Shown: positions 54,985 to 62,577 of the stretch, in pieces
Position numbering within the stretch: the stretch's first letter is position 1
How the letters are laid out: the number at the start of each line of letters is the position of its first letter
Source: Pseudodesulfovibrio sediminis
GTDB lineage: Bacteria; Desulfobacterota; Desulfovibrionia; Desulfovibrionales; Desulfovibrionaceae
DNA length: 64,000 nucleotides
Assembly (NCBI RefSeq): GCF_020886695.1
Contig: NZ_AP024485.1
Location: forward strand, 319,001-383,000
Direction: 5' to 3'
The notes under the pieces: generated by a model
The model's input: the letters and a program-made list of their open reading frames with translations, nothing else
What the model was told of the DNA's origin: nothing
Database searches by the model: none
Position numbers and translations under genes: made by a program

Positions 54985-55740
54985 ATGGATATTGCAACTT
55001 TAATAGGATTGGCTGGAGCCTTTGGCCTTGTAATCACGACCATTTTTATGGGCGGTAATGCTGCGGGTTTTATCGACATCCCCTCGGTCGTTGTTGTCAT
55101 TGGTGGCACGTTTGCCGTTACCTTTGTCATGTTTCCCATGGGAGTGGTGATCAATGCCATTAAAGTTGGGATGAAAACATTGCTTTTCAAATCCAACGAT
55201 CCTCTTGATATAATACGTCTTATCGGGAACCTTGCTGACACTGCGCGCAAAGAGAGTCTTGTTGCGCTGGAAAAAGTCAGTATTGATGACGCATTTCTGA
55301 AAAAGGGCGTCATGCTTGTGGTTGACGGATCCAGCGAGAGCCTTGTGCGTAATGTCATGGAAATCGAGTTGGAGTTCATGAAGCAAAGGCATCGTCAGGG
55401 GCAGGCTGTTTTCAAGGGGATGGGAACCATGGCTCCGGCATTCGGAATGATTGGTACATTGATCGGGTTGGTCAATATGCTGTCAAATCTTTCAGACCCG
55501 GCCTCCATTGGTCCGGCCATGGCTGTTGCGCTTTTGACGACGTTCTACGGTGCGGTCATGGCGAACTGTATTTTTCTCCCCATGGCAACCAAGCTGGAAG
55601 AGCGGTCTGCAGAAGACGTTCTGTTTATGCAAATCATGATTGAAGGAGTTTCTTCCCTGCAGCGTGGAGATCACCCCTCAGTGGTCAAGGAAAAGTTGCA
55701 GGCATTCCTGTCGCCCGCCATGCGTGAGGCGAGCGCATAA
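54985..55740 (+). CDS. motA: flagellar stator protein MotA
   Basis: 251 aa with four membrane helices. Conserved PomA/MotA motifs: FAVTFVMFPMGV near helix 2, the cytoplasmic loop with charged residues, and GMGTMAPAFGMIGTLIGLVNML in helix 3, followed by the proline-containing helix 4. It forms the ion-conducting stator ring with MotB and pushes on FliG. Very tight spacing to the FapA-like gene upstream and 24 bases to motB1. Confidence 0.93.
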   Translation: MDIATLIGLAGAFGLVITTIFMGGNAAGFIDIPSVVVVIGGTFAVTFVMFPMGVVINAIKVGMKTLLFKSNDPLDIIRLIGNLADTARKESLVALEKVSIDDAFLKKGVMLVVDGSSESLVRNVMEIELEFMKQRHRQGQAVFKGMGTMAPAFGMIGTLIGLVNMLSNLSDPASIGPAMAVALLTTFYGAVMANCIFLPMATKLEERSAEDVLFMQIMIEGVSSLQRGDHPSVVKEKLQAFLSPAMREASA

Positions 55741-55764
55741 AATCAATGATGTCCTGGAGTTGTC

Positions 55765-56526
55765 GTGGCTGATCAAGCTGAAGAAGCCGTACAGAGAAAA
55801 CCGCCTGACGCCCCTCCTGTTGATGAAGGACTACCGCCGTGGATGGCGACCTTTGCCGACATGGTCACGTTGTTGTTGTGTTTTTTCGTCCTGTTGCTTT
55901 CCTTTGCGGAACAAAGTGAAGAAAAGTATCGGGACGCCCTGGGGTCGTTGAAAGGAGCCTTTGGCGTCAAGGAAGTGCGCGCGGTTTCCGAAGATATGGC
56001 TCAGTTCAATACAAGTCCCAAAGCCAAGGAAATGGCTGCCAGTATCTCTCGCGACGAGCGATTGCTCCTTGGCGTGGTCATGCGCATCAAATCGCTGCTT
56101 GAAGAGGACAAAGACCTTATGGAAGGGACCGGTGTCACGGCTGACAGGGATGGTGTTGTCTTTAGCGCCAGTTCATCTGCCATGTTTGAACCCGGGTCGG
56201 CTGAACTCGCTCGAAAAGCTACGGATATTCTGGATAAAGTGATCGACGTTTTGAAGGATTATAAGCTCAAGATAGTAGTCCGTGGCCATACGGACGACCG
56301 GCCTATTTCCTCCAAAAAATACCCCTCGAACTGGGAATTGTCAGCGGCAAGAGCGGCCATGGCGTTGGATTATATCGTGAACAAGGGTGGCATAGAAATC
56401 AGCCGGGCAAAAGCCGTCGGGTATGCTGATACGCGACCTGCTGTTCCCAATGATTCTGATGAAAATAGATTGAAGAATCAACGAGTTGAATTTTATCTTC
56501 ACATGCCGCAACGCGATGCATGGTAA
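55765..56526 (+). CDS. motB: flagellar stator protein MotB, copy 1
   Basis: 253 aa. A single N-terminal membrane helix with the channel Asp (PWMATFADMVTLLLCFFVLLL), then a periplasmic linker and a C-terminal OmpA-like peptidoglycan-binding domain (IVVRGHTDDRPISS, NWELSAARAAMALDYI, NQRVEFYL). GTG start at 55765 with GGAG upstream. Its last codons overlap an upstream candidate start of the second motB. Confidence 0.93.
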   Translation: MADQAEEAVQRKPPDAPPVDEGLPPWMATFADMVTLLLCFFVLLLSFAEQSEEKYRDALGSLKGAFGVKEVRAVSEDMAQFNTSPKAKEMAASISRDERLLLGVVMRIKSLLEEDKDLMEGTGVTADRDGVVFSASSSAMFEPGSAELARKATDILDKVIDVLKDYKLKIVVRGHTDDRPISSKKYPSNWELSAARAAMALDYIVNKGGIEISRAKAVGYADTRPAVPNDSDENRLKNQRVEFYLHMPQRDAW

Positions 56527-56537
56527 AGGTCTCTATT

Positions 56538-57290
56538 ATGGCTGAGCAGGAAGCAGTAGAACAACAATCCGGCGGAGTTCAATCCGATCCGCCCAAGCCG
56601 GATGAAGGCATACCACCGTGGATGGCGACCTTTGCCGATATGGTGACGTTGCTCTTGTGCTTTTTTGTGCTGCTTCTCTCCTTTACCAATACGAATGTGA
56701 CCAATTTCAAAAAAATGATGGGCTCAATTCAAGAGGCGTTGGGTGTGCAGTATGAGGATTCCAGCGCGCTTTCGACTCCGTACGCCGATACTTCTTTTCA
56801 GGAAAGACGGAGTGTAAAGGAAAATAGGCTGATTGCAGAATTAGGCGTTCGGATTGCGAAGAGTATTCGGGCCAAGGATTTGTCCAGCATGGCTCGGGTC
56901 AGTAGTGACAAGTCCGGCGTCATGCTGCGTTTGAATAATCAGGCCATGTTTGCCAGAGGTTCTGCTGTGCTGACGTCTGCGGCTCAACAAGGTCTTCAGG
57001 TGGTTATTGATGCCATGGAAGGGACTGATTTTAATCTGATAATCCGTGGGCATACAGATAGTGAACATATACAGTCCAGCTTGTACCATAATGACTGGGA
57101 TCTTTCTGCTGCCCGCGCCGCCCGCTGCCTGCGGTATATACTGGAAAATTCCGACATACCCGCCAGTCGTATGAAAGCGGTCGGGTATGCCAACGCAAAA
57201 CCCATTCTTCCCAGTACATCTGAGGAGAACAGAATGATGAACAGAAGGGTGGAATTTTTCTATATCCCTTCGGGGCGTTCAAAGTGGTAG
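56538..57290 (+). CDS. motB: flagellar stator protein MotB, copy 2
   Basis: 250 aa paralog of copy 1, with the same helix and channel Asp (PWMATFADMVTLLLCFF) and an OmpA-like domain (LIIRGHTDSEHIQSS, DWDLSAARAARCLRYI, NRRVEFFYIP). The N-terminal membrane segment is nearly identical to copy 1 while the periplasmic half diverges. ATG 56538 has AAGG nine bases upstream; ATG 56520, overlapping the copy 1 stop, is the alternative. A second MotB with one MotA suggests a mixed or alternative stator. Confidence 0.9.
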   Translation: MAEQEAVEQQSGGVQSDPPKPDEGIPPWMATFADMVTLLLCFFVLLLSFTNTNVTNFKKMMGSIQEALGVQYEDSSALSTPYADTSFQERRSVKENRLIAELGVRIAKSIRAKDLSSMARVSSDKSGVMLRLNNQAMFARGSAVLTSAAQQGLQVVIDAMEGTDFNLIIRGHTDSEHIQSSLYHNDWDLSAARAARCLRYILENSDIPASRMKAVGYANAKPILPSTSEENRMMNRRVEFFYIPSGRSKW

Positions 57291-57438
57291 ATTGATGCGA
57301 ATCAGTTAGGTGTTGTGAGAAAATTTTTGATAGGAGCCCCCTTTACCTGCTTGGTGTGAGGGGGTATTTTGTTGCATCGTTTGAAAATGCAGTGAAGTGA
57401 TGTGAAATTATCCGAATCAACAATAATGGAGTTGCAAT

Positions 57439-58071
57439 ATGAGTAATACAGAACACGTTGGCGTCATGGATGCCATCACCGGTCGTCACAGCGTTCGTGC
57501 TTTTACAGAAGAACCTGTCTCAACCGAGCAGCTGGATGCTTTGTTTCAGGCAGCCCGTTTGGCACCTTCCAGCCTGAATTCTCAACCGTGGCGTTATAAG
57601 GCCGTGGTGGATAAGGACATGCTGCAATTGTTCGCGACAAAGGATGTCTCGAGAACCCAGACATGGCTCGCGCAGGCCGGGGCGATCATCGTTTGTTGTG
57701 CCGATACCAGTGGATATGTTCGAGATTCCCAGGCAAGTGCGTTTTACTATAGGGAAAACGACTTGATTACGGGTGACTCAATGGATGGGATCGAAGACTA
57801 TGTTGAGCGGGAATCATCCGCCGCGGCATCTGCACAATTCGGCGCGGCAGCCATGAATGTGGGGATATCCATTTCCTTCATGATGCTGCGGGCCATAGAG
57901 TTGGGGCTTGGTACCTGCTGGGTCGGCATGTTTAATGAACAGAAAATCAAAGAGATGCTGAATATTGACTCAGGATTGCGCATTGTCGGTCTGTTGGCCG
58001 TCGGGCATCCCGCCTCTGATGAAGTGGTGGAGCATAATCGCAAGTCTCTGGATGAGATCATTCTTTCCTGA
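57439..58071 (+). CDS. nitroreductase-family FMN oxidoreductase
   Basis: 210 aa. Nitroreductase fold: ITGRHSVRAFTEEPVSTEQL and FQAARLAPSSLNSQPWRYKAV at the N-terminus (FMN-binding Arg and Ser), a QFGAAAMNVGISISFMMLRAIELGLGTCWVG helix near residue 145, and a GLLAVGHPASD C-terminal motif. Probably an FMN-dependent NAD(P)H oxidoreductase; natural substrate unknown. GGAG site upstream, terminator downstream. Confidence 0.9.
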   Translation: MSNTEHVGVMDAITGRHSVRAFTEEPVSTEQLDALFQAARLAPSSLNSQPWRYKAVVDKDMLQLFATKDVSRTQTWLAQAGAIIVCCADTSGYVRDSQASAFYYRENDLITGDSMDGIEDYVERESSAAASAQFGAAAMNVGISISFMMLRAIELGLGTCWVGMFNEQKIKEMLNIDSGLRIVGLLAVGHPASDEVVEHNRKSLDEIILS

Positions 58072-58108
58072 GCATGCCGGGATTGAATAGCTGCGAAAAT
58101 CAAAAGAA

Positions 58109-58139
58109 GCCCTTGAACAACAAGGGCCCCTTTCTTTTT
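58109..58139 (+). terminator. terminator after the nitroreductase gene
   Basis: GCCCTTG / CAAGGGC hairpin with an AACAA loop and a T-rich tail. Confidence 0.8.
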
Positions 58140-58222
58140 GGCGGTTTTTAAATATTTTGTTGTTTTTTACGTAACTGGTCTTAAGTCTTAAGCATCCGGC
58201 TCATTCTAACTGTAGGGGGGCG

Positions 58223-59076
58223 ATGCAGCAGAATGACTTTGCAGGGCTTATCCAGATTTTTGAAAGACTGGACACTGAGGGGCAACGGAATTTCTTTAAC
58301 TACATCAGGCGCATGCTTGGTGATTTACTTCCCATTTCTGACCACTTGAAGTACATTCGTGATACACGTTTTGCTGATGGCTTCTCCTGCCCACATTGTG
58401 GTGGCGAGAAGGTAAAGCACAATGGGACGTATAGTGGCCGACAACGGTATCTTTGCCATAGTTGCAAGAAAACATTCAATGATTGGACCGGCACGCCCAT
58501 GGCTGGCACTCACTATACAGATCGCTGGATGGAATACATCCAGTTGATGCTTGAAGGAAAAACTTTGAAGCAATGCGCCAAGACACTTGAGATCAGCATT
58601 CCGACAGCTTTTTACTGGCGGCCATAAGGTGCTGAACGCTTTGCTACGATTAGGGGGATGGTAGTCTGCTATCAGGCATCGTCGAAACTGACGAAACCTA
58701 TTTCCTTGAATCCTTCAAGGCGAGCGCAATTTGACCATCAGAAACCCCCGTAAGCGTGGCAGTAAGGCTTTCAAGTTGTATGCCGAGCAAACAATCATTG
58801 GAGCATGTTGCGATCAACCCCAACAAAGGGGTTCGCAAGTTCGGAATCTACCATATCCAAAGGGCAAAAGGCTATCACTCACGTCTGAAGAAGTGGATGC
58901 GTCGATTTAACGGTGTAGCCACCAAGTCTCTGGATCATTATTTGTTCTGGTTTAGACTGTTAGAACAAAGTAAGGATCTGGGAGACAGAAGCAGATGGGA
59001 AAAACTATTATTGGCCTCCTGCCGTAAATCTCAAAAGTTATCTATCAGCGATTTTCCACTGCCGGAGGCGGCATAA
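58223..59076 (+). pseudogene. decayed IS1595-family transposase
   Basis: Three readable pieces of one DDE transposase. Piece 1 (58223-58627) has the N-terminal domain with a zinc ribbon CPHCGGEKVKHNGTYSGRQRYLCHSC and ends in a premature stop after TAFYWRP. Piece 2 (about 58665-58770) carries IVETDETYFLESFK in a shifted frame, then RNPRKRGSKA. Piece 3 (to 59076) holds the C-terminal YHSRLKKWMRRFNGVATK(S)LDHY. The middle of the catalytic core is missing between pieces 2 and 3, so the copy is frameshifted and internally deleted. No clear terminal inverted repeats or target duplication could be found by eye. Confidence 0.8.
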
Positions 59077-59134
59077 GCTAAGAAAGGTGCATACAAATAG
59101 ATAACAGATTTACTATCTCGAAAAGGAGTAGCTA

Positions 59135-59543
59135 GTGGGTATTAATAAGAAGCTTGTTGAACTGCTCAGCACTGGGGTTGCTTTGCACTCTAGCGGTATA
59201 AGCAACTGGGCGTTCAAGAAGAATCAAGCATTGATAGTTCTTGACGAAATAAGGGATATTCATGTGCCGATTTTAGGTGGTGATGTTTTTTTATTTGAAA
59301 ACAAACTCCTAGTGCCAGCCTACGAGAACTGGTCATGTGACCAGCTAAACAAAGAAACATATGGATGAGTATGTCTTGCGAAGCATAAACGTTGCAAAAT
59401 CGTATATAGAAAAGATGCAACTGAATGGAAGGGTGCCATATTTTGTTCTTGTGCCGCCAAGCGATTTTGTCGTTGAAACGGATGAAAAACTCAACGAGTT
59501 GAAAGAACTGTGGAGAAAGAATCGGGGGCACCATACGAATTAA
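59135..59543 (+). pseudogene. Imm40-like immunity protein gene split by a frameshift
   Basis: The first frame (GTG 59135, strong AAAAGGAG site) reads ISNWAFKKNQALIVLDEIRD, PILGGDVFLFENKLLVPAYENW and ends at LNKETYG. A second frame from 59361 continues DEYVLRSINVAKSYIEKM and YFVLVPPSD and ends at 59543. Joined, they give a ~133-residue protein whose order matches Imm40-type immunity proteins. One extra G in TATGGATGAG would explain the break. No toxin gene is seen nearby, so this is probably an orphan, decayed immunity gene. A sequencing error or a frameshift-tolerant gene remains possible. Confidence 0.65.
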
Positions 59544-59695
59544 ATACCAACAGCAAACAGGGGGTATATATCTGTTGCAATATACCGATATACCTTTTCT
59601 TATGAATAGATAATAGCAACAGGATTTTTTAAAACCGCCTTTTTTTTTGAGTTATCACGGAGCGTGTGTTGTCGATGTTGAAGAGAGTATGGATT

Positions 59696-60970
59696 TCATG
59701 TCTGCACCCCCAACAACTCATCCCAGGTGGTGGTATACCTTGGGGAGCGCATTTCACGGCGCATACGCCATGAACCATTGATACCGGAAGCGGCAAATTT
59801 CACTGTATCCCGTCCCCATCTGGCATTGCAGGCATCAACGGCTTCCATAATGGGCGTGTGGCGACTGTGCGCGTCCGGGGGGATATCCAGCAGTGAAAGC
59901 CAACGACCATTGCTCGCCTCAAGCCCGGAGAGCATGACACCGCATTTCTTGTAGGCGTATCCTTCGCGATAGATGCGTGTCATACCAGCTTGAGCCGCCT
60001 TGATAAGAGTAGGGGTGTGCGCTGTAGAAACGATCAGAGGGATGGATACAGTGTTGGAGTATTGTGGTTGCCCCAACCGGAATTTGTTGGTCTGGAGAAA
60101 GACGAGTATGTGTGAGGCGACAGAGCGCTGTTTACGAAGTTTTTCGGCGGCTCGCGTGGCATATTGTGCCGTGGCTTCCAACAGATGCTCCTGGCTTGTC
60201 ACGGGGTGACCGAATGAACGTGACGAGACAATAGTCTTTTTGGAAACCGGGCCTGCCTCCAGTCCGTGGCAGGGGAGACCTCGTAATTCCAAAAGCGTTT
60301 GCAGGCCCGTAATGGTCATTTTCTTTTTTACCCAGTCCTGTTTCAGGGAGCGGAAGTCAAATGCGTTGTTCACCCCGAGTTTGCGCAATCTTTTGGCATG
60401 TCGGGGGCCGATACCCCAGATATCTCCAATTTCAGTCCAGCGGAGCACCCGATCTGGGTCTGGGCTGGTGTTTAAATTGAAAACACCGTGGCAGCGCGGC
60501 TGTTGCTTTGCAAATTTATTGGTGAGTTTGGCCAGGGTTTTGGTAGGCCCAATGCCGATAGAGACCGGAATGGATGTCCATTGCTCCACTGTGGCTCGCA
60601 GGCGCCGGGCAAACTGCGTGGCCCCGCCAGGTATGCCCGAGAGGTCCACGAAAGCTTCGTCGATGGAATATATTTCTACATGAGGACAGAAGCGTGTGAG
60701 CACGCGCATGACTCGGGCGGAGAGATCGCCATAAAGAGCATAGTTGGATGAGAAGACCGCTATGCCATGGCGTTCCAGCTGGGCTTTGCATTTGAAGTAT
60801 GGGGTACCCATCCCGACGCCCAGGTCCTTGACCTCGTTGGAACGGGCAATAATGCATCCGTCATTGTTGGAGAGAACAACGAGCGGACGTCCTCGAAGGT
60901 CCGGGCGAAAGGCGCGTTCACAGGACGCGTAAAAATTGTTGCAATCAATCAGAGCATATTCTTTGGGCAT
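59696..60970 (-). CDS. umuC: UmuC-like Y-family DNA polymerase V catalytic subunit
   Basis: 424 aa, standard UmuC length. Y-family catalytic motifs YALIDCNNFYASCERAF (first metal Asp) and YSIDEAFVDLSG (Asp-Glu pair), helix-hairpin-helix region (EIGDIWGIGPRHAKRLRKLG), and a C-terminal DUF4113-like segment. Performs error-prone lesion bypass when activated with processed UmuD. Starts three bases after the umuD stop. Confidence 0.95.
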   Translation of the reverse strand: MPKEYALIDCNNFYASCERAFRPDLRGRPLVVLSNNDGCIIARSNEVKDLGVGMGTPYFKCKAQLERHGIAVFSSNYALYGDLSARVMRVLTRFCPHVEIYSIDEAFVDLSGIPGGATQFARRLRATVEQWTSIPVSIGIGPTKTLAKLTNKFAKQQPRCHGVFNLNTSPDPDRVLRWTEIGDIWGIGPRHAKRLRKLGVNNAFDFRSLKQDWVKKKMTITGLQTLLELRGLPCHGLEAGPVSKKTIVSSRSFGHPVTSQEHLLEATAQYATRAAEKLRKQRSVASHILVFLQTNKFRLGQPQYSNTVSIPLIVSTAHTPTLIKAAQAGMTRIYREGYAYKKCGVMLSGLEASNGRWLSLLDIPPDAHSRHTPIMEAVDACNARWGRDTVKFAASGINGSWRMRREMRSPRYTTTWDELLGVQT

Positions 60971-60973
60971 GGC

Positions 60974-61426
60974 TCAGACCTTATGCACCACATGGCGTAC
61001 CACTCCCCAAACTTCAAACGTTGTGTCCAGTGTCAGTGGGATGGTGGAGAAGTCAGGATTCTCTGGAGCGAGGGCCAATTCTGTTCCATCGCGTATCAGC
61101 CTTTTTACCGTAAATTCCCCGTCCACAAAGGCGATAACGATATTTCCGGGGACGGCCTGTTGAGATCGGTCCACCACCAGGATGTCATCGTGATGAATCC
61201 CCGCGCCTATCATTGAGTCCCCGGACACGCGTACGAAAAATGTCGCTTCTGGGCGGGGGGCCACATACTCGTTCAGGTCCAAAGGACGTTCCAGATATTC
61301 GTCGGCGGGGGAGGGGAAGCCCGCCGGGACAGCTTCTCCTGCCAATGGCAACGCTTTCCCATTGTTTGTCAATTTGCCTATGACCCAGGGCATTCGTTGG
61401 CTTGGGATGGAGGTGTGTTTCAGCAT
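60974..61426 (-). CDS. umuD: UmuD-like S24 self-processing subunit of polymerase V
   Basis: 150 aa. LexA/UmuD-like S24 domain: cleavage region near AVPAGFPSPADEY (Ala-Gly-like site), catalytic Ser in RVSGDSMIGAGI and Lys in FTVKRLIRDG. RecA-stimulated self-cleavage gives the active form that partners UmuC. First gene of umuDC. A candidate operator lies upstream. Confidence 0.94.
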   Translation of the reverse strand: MLKHTSIPSQRMPWVIGKLTNNGKALPLAGEAVPAGFPSPADEYLERPLDLNEYVAPRPEATFFVRVSGDSMIGAGIHHDDILVVDRSQQAVPGNIVIAFVDGEFTVKRLIRDGTELALAPENPDFSTIPLTLDTTFEVWGVVRHVVHKV

Positions 61427-61439
61427 AAAACGCCTTTAT

Positions 61440-61464
61440 TATTGTTAATCAAAAGAAAACAATA
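61440..61464. promoter_or_regulatory. candidate operator upstream of umuDC
   Basis: TATTGTT and AACAATA, 7-base arms with an 11-base spacer, 13 bases before the umuD start codon. Position and symmetry suit a repressor site (LexA or another), but the local LexA box is not known to me and the sequence is AT-rich. Confidence 0.4.
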
Positions 61465-61602
61465 GTCGGCAGATTATGTTAAAATGTCAATCTTTAAAAA
61501 ACATTCGGCGTTGCCGAAACAGTGTTCGTGGAGAGTCGCGGTAGCAATTTTTCGTCAGCAAAAGCACCGCGTTACTTCCCTGATCCTGGTCTTCAGAAAC
61601 CC

Positions 61603-61631
61603 AAAAAGGCCCTGCAAGTAAGGGCCTTTTT
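61603..61631 (-). terminator. rho-independent terminator downstream of the tmRNA-like 3' end
   Basis: AAAAAGGCCCT / AGGGCCTTTTT hairpin with a GCAAGTA loop. On the minus strand it follows the CCA-ended segment by about 33 bases and follows no protein gene. Confidence 0.85.
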
Positions 61632-61664
61632 GTAATCTTTACAGATTCAATCTGATAGTTTTTC

Positions 61665-61698
61665 TGGTGGAGGCGGGGAGAGCGGGCTGCCTCCACCA
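61665..61698 (-). repeat. candidate attachment site: tmRNA/tRNA-like 3' end with inverted repeat
   Basis: On the minus strand 61682-61665 reads CTCTCCCCGCCTCCACCA, which looks like the last bases of a tmRNA or tRNA including CCA. No rest of such an RNA gene lies upstream on that strand. The same ten bases GCCTCCACCA recur on the plus strand at 61689-61698, forming an inverted repeat. This fits the left-behind 3' end of an RNA gene after integration of an island. Inference; no comparison genome was available. Confidence 0.5.
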
Positions 61699-61889
61699 AA
61701 GTGAAGGTTAACTCCCCGGAATTGTTGGACCGCATCTTTGGCCCGATGTTAATTTGCCGCTGAGTTTGTATTACTTATGTGTGAAAGACTGGTCAAGGGG
61801 TGCCTAAATTCTCATGACCTTCCAGGTCAACAGAAAGGCCACCTCCGATGACACGAAGATGGCCGTAACAGCATAATTGTATGTGTCGA

Positions 61890-62465
61890 TTAGCCTGTGA
61901 CTAATTTCATAATAGCCGGAAGGAACGGACTGGCTATTGTGACTACTTGTGCACCAAGGTTCATAAGTTTGCTGATCGCACCTGTGGTACCTTCTTCTGA
62001 ATCGGCAGACTCCAACTCATCAACGAGAGCTAGAGCCTGGGATTTAACATCTTCGTCGGTAAGTTCAGCGATCATCTTTTCTCGCAACTCGTTGAACACG
62101 CTGTCTTTATTGATGATGTTTGTGGAGTTGTCAGTGGTGTTAATGTTGACGCGTGAATTGTCGCCCATGGTTACGTTGCCAAAACCCATAGGTGAGGTTG
62201 TGGCGGGTGCATCTTGTCGCCGCACTCTAGATTGGTAATGAGCAGGGATTCCACCCAACGCGTTGTAGTAGCAAGGGTCTTCTACGATGAAGACCGTGAC
62301 TCCAGCGGGCGTTGTTTGGTGGATTTGATCTCCAACGTCAATGACTGCTTGGTCAGCTTCAAAGAATATTTTTCCACGTTGAACAGAGGCTGCTACGTTT
62401 TCATAGCGGTCTCCATTCTGTCTTACAACTACGACCTTGTCGTTAGCTAAATCACCAAAACTCAT
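61890..62465 (-). CDS. uncharacterised protein with a GDNS/TDNS repeat motif
   Basis: 191 aa from ATG 62465 (AAGGAGA site); the frame extends 42 codons upstream without a site. N-terminal ~100 residues are beta-rich (DKVVVVRQNGDRYENVAASVQ, TPAGVTVFIVEDPCYY). Then comes a short repeat-like segment, FGNVTMGDNSRVNINTTDNS, resembling one or two turns of a beta-solenoid or amyloid-type motif. A helical acidic stretch (about 135-170) and a hydrophobic C-terminal helix (AQVVTIASPFLPAIMKLV) follow. No family recognised. Same strand as and downstream of the pentapeptide gene (112 bases). Confidence 0.7.
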   Translation of the reverse strand: MSFGDLANDKVVVVRQNGDRYENVAASVQRGKIFFEADQAVIDVGDQIHQTTPAGVTVFIVEDPCYYNALGGIPAHYQSRVRRQDAPATTSPMGFGNVTMGDNSRVNINTTDNSTNIINKDSVFNELREKMIAELTDEDVKSQALALVDELESADSEEGTTGAISKLMNLGAQVVTIASPFLPAIMKLVTG

Positions 62466-62577
62466 GATGTCTCCTTGTTGCTTGTTCGCAAAATCAATAA
62501 TCATCATGTGACGAACGTCAATACTTGGTGTTTGCGTTCTTACTTTGTCCATGGGAAAGAGGCAAAGAGAAGGTTTG

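Larger units (their letters stand above)
61427..61889. other. 463-base accessory-region junction without a convincing gene
   Basis: Holds, in order: a candidate umuDC operator (61440-61464), a small TTCGGC/GCCGAA hairpin (61504-61518), a minus-strand terminator (61603-61631), and a segment resembling a tmRNA 3' end (61665-61682) that is the left arm of a 10-base inverted repeat. At 61804 to about 61925 on the minus strand lies an out-of-frame, start-less stretch that reads like the tail of a membrane protein (DTYNYAVTAIFVSSEVAFLL). The 82-residue frame at 61487-61735 spans these elements and is not considered a gene. Confidence 0.55.

Noticed and set aside
61487-61735. 82-codon minus-strand ORF
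   Set aside because: Spans the terminator and the inverted repeat at the candidate attachment site; no ribosome site or family resemblance.
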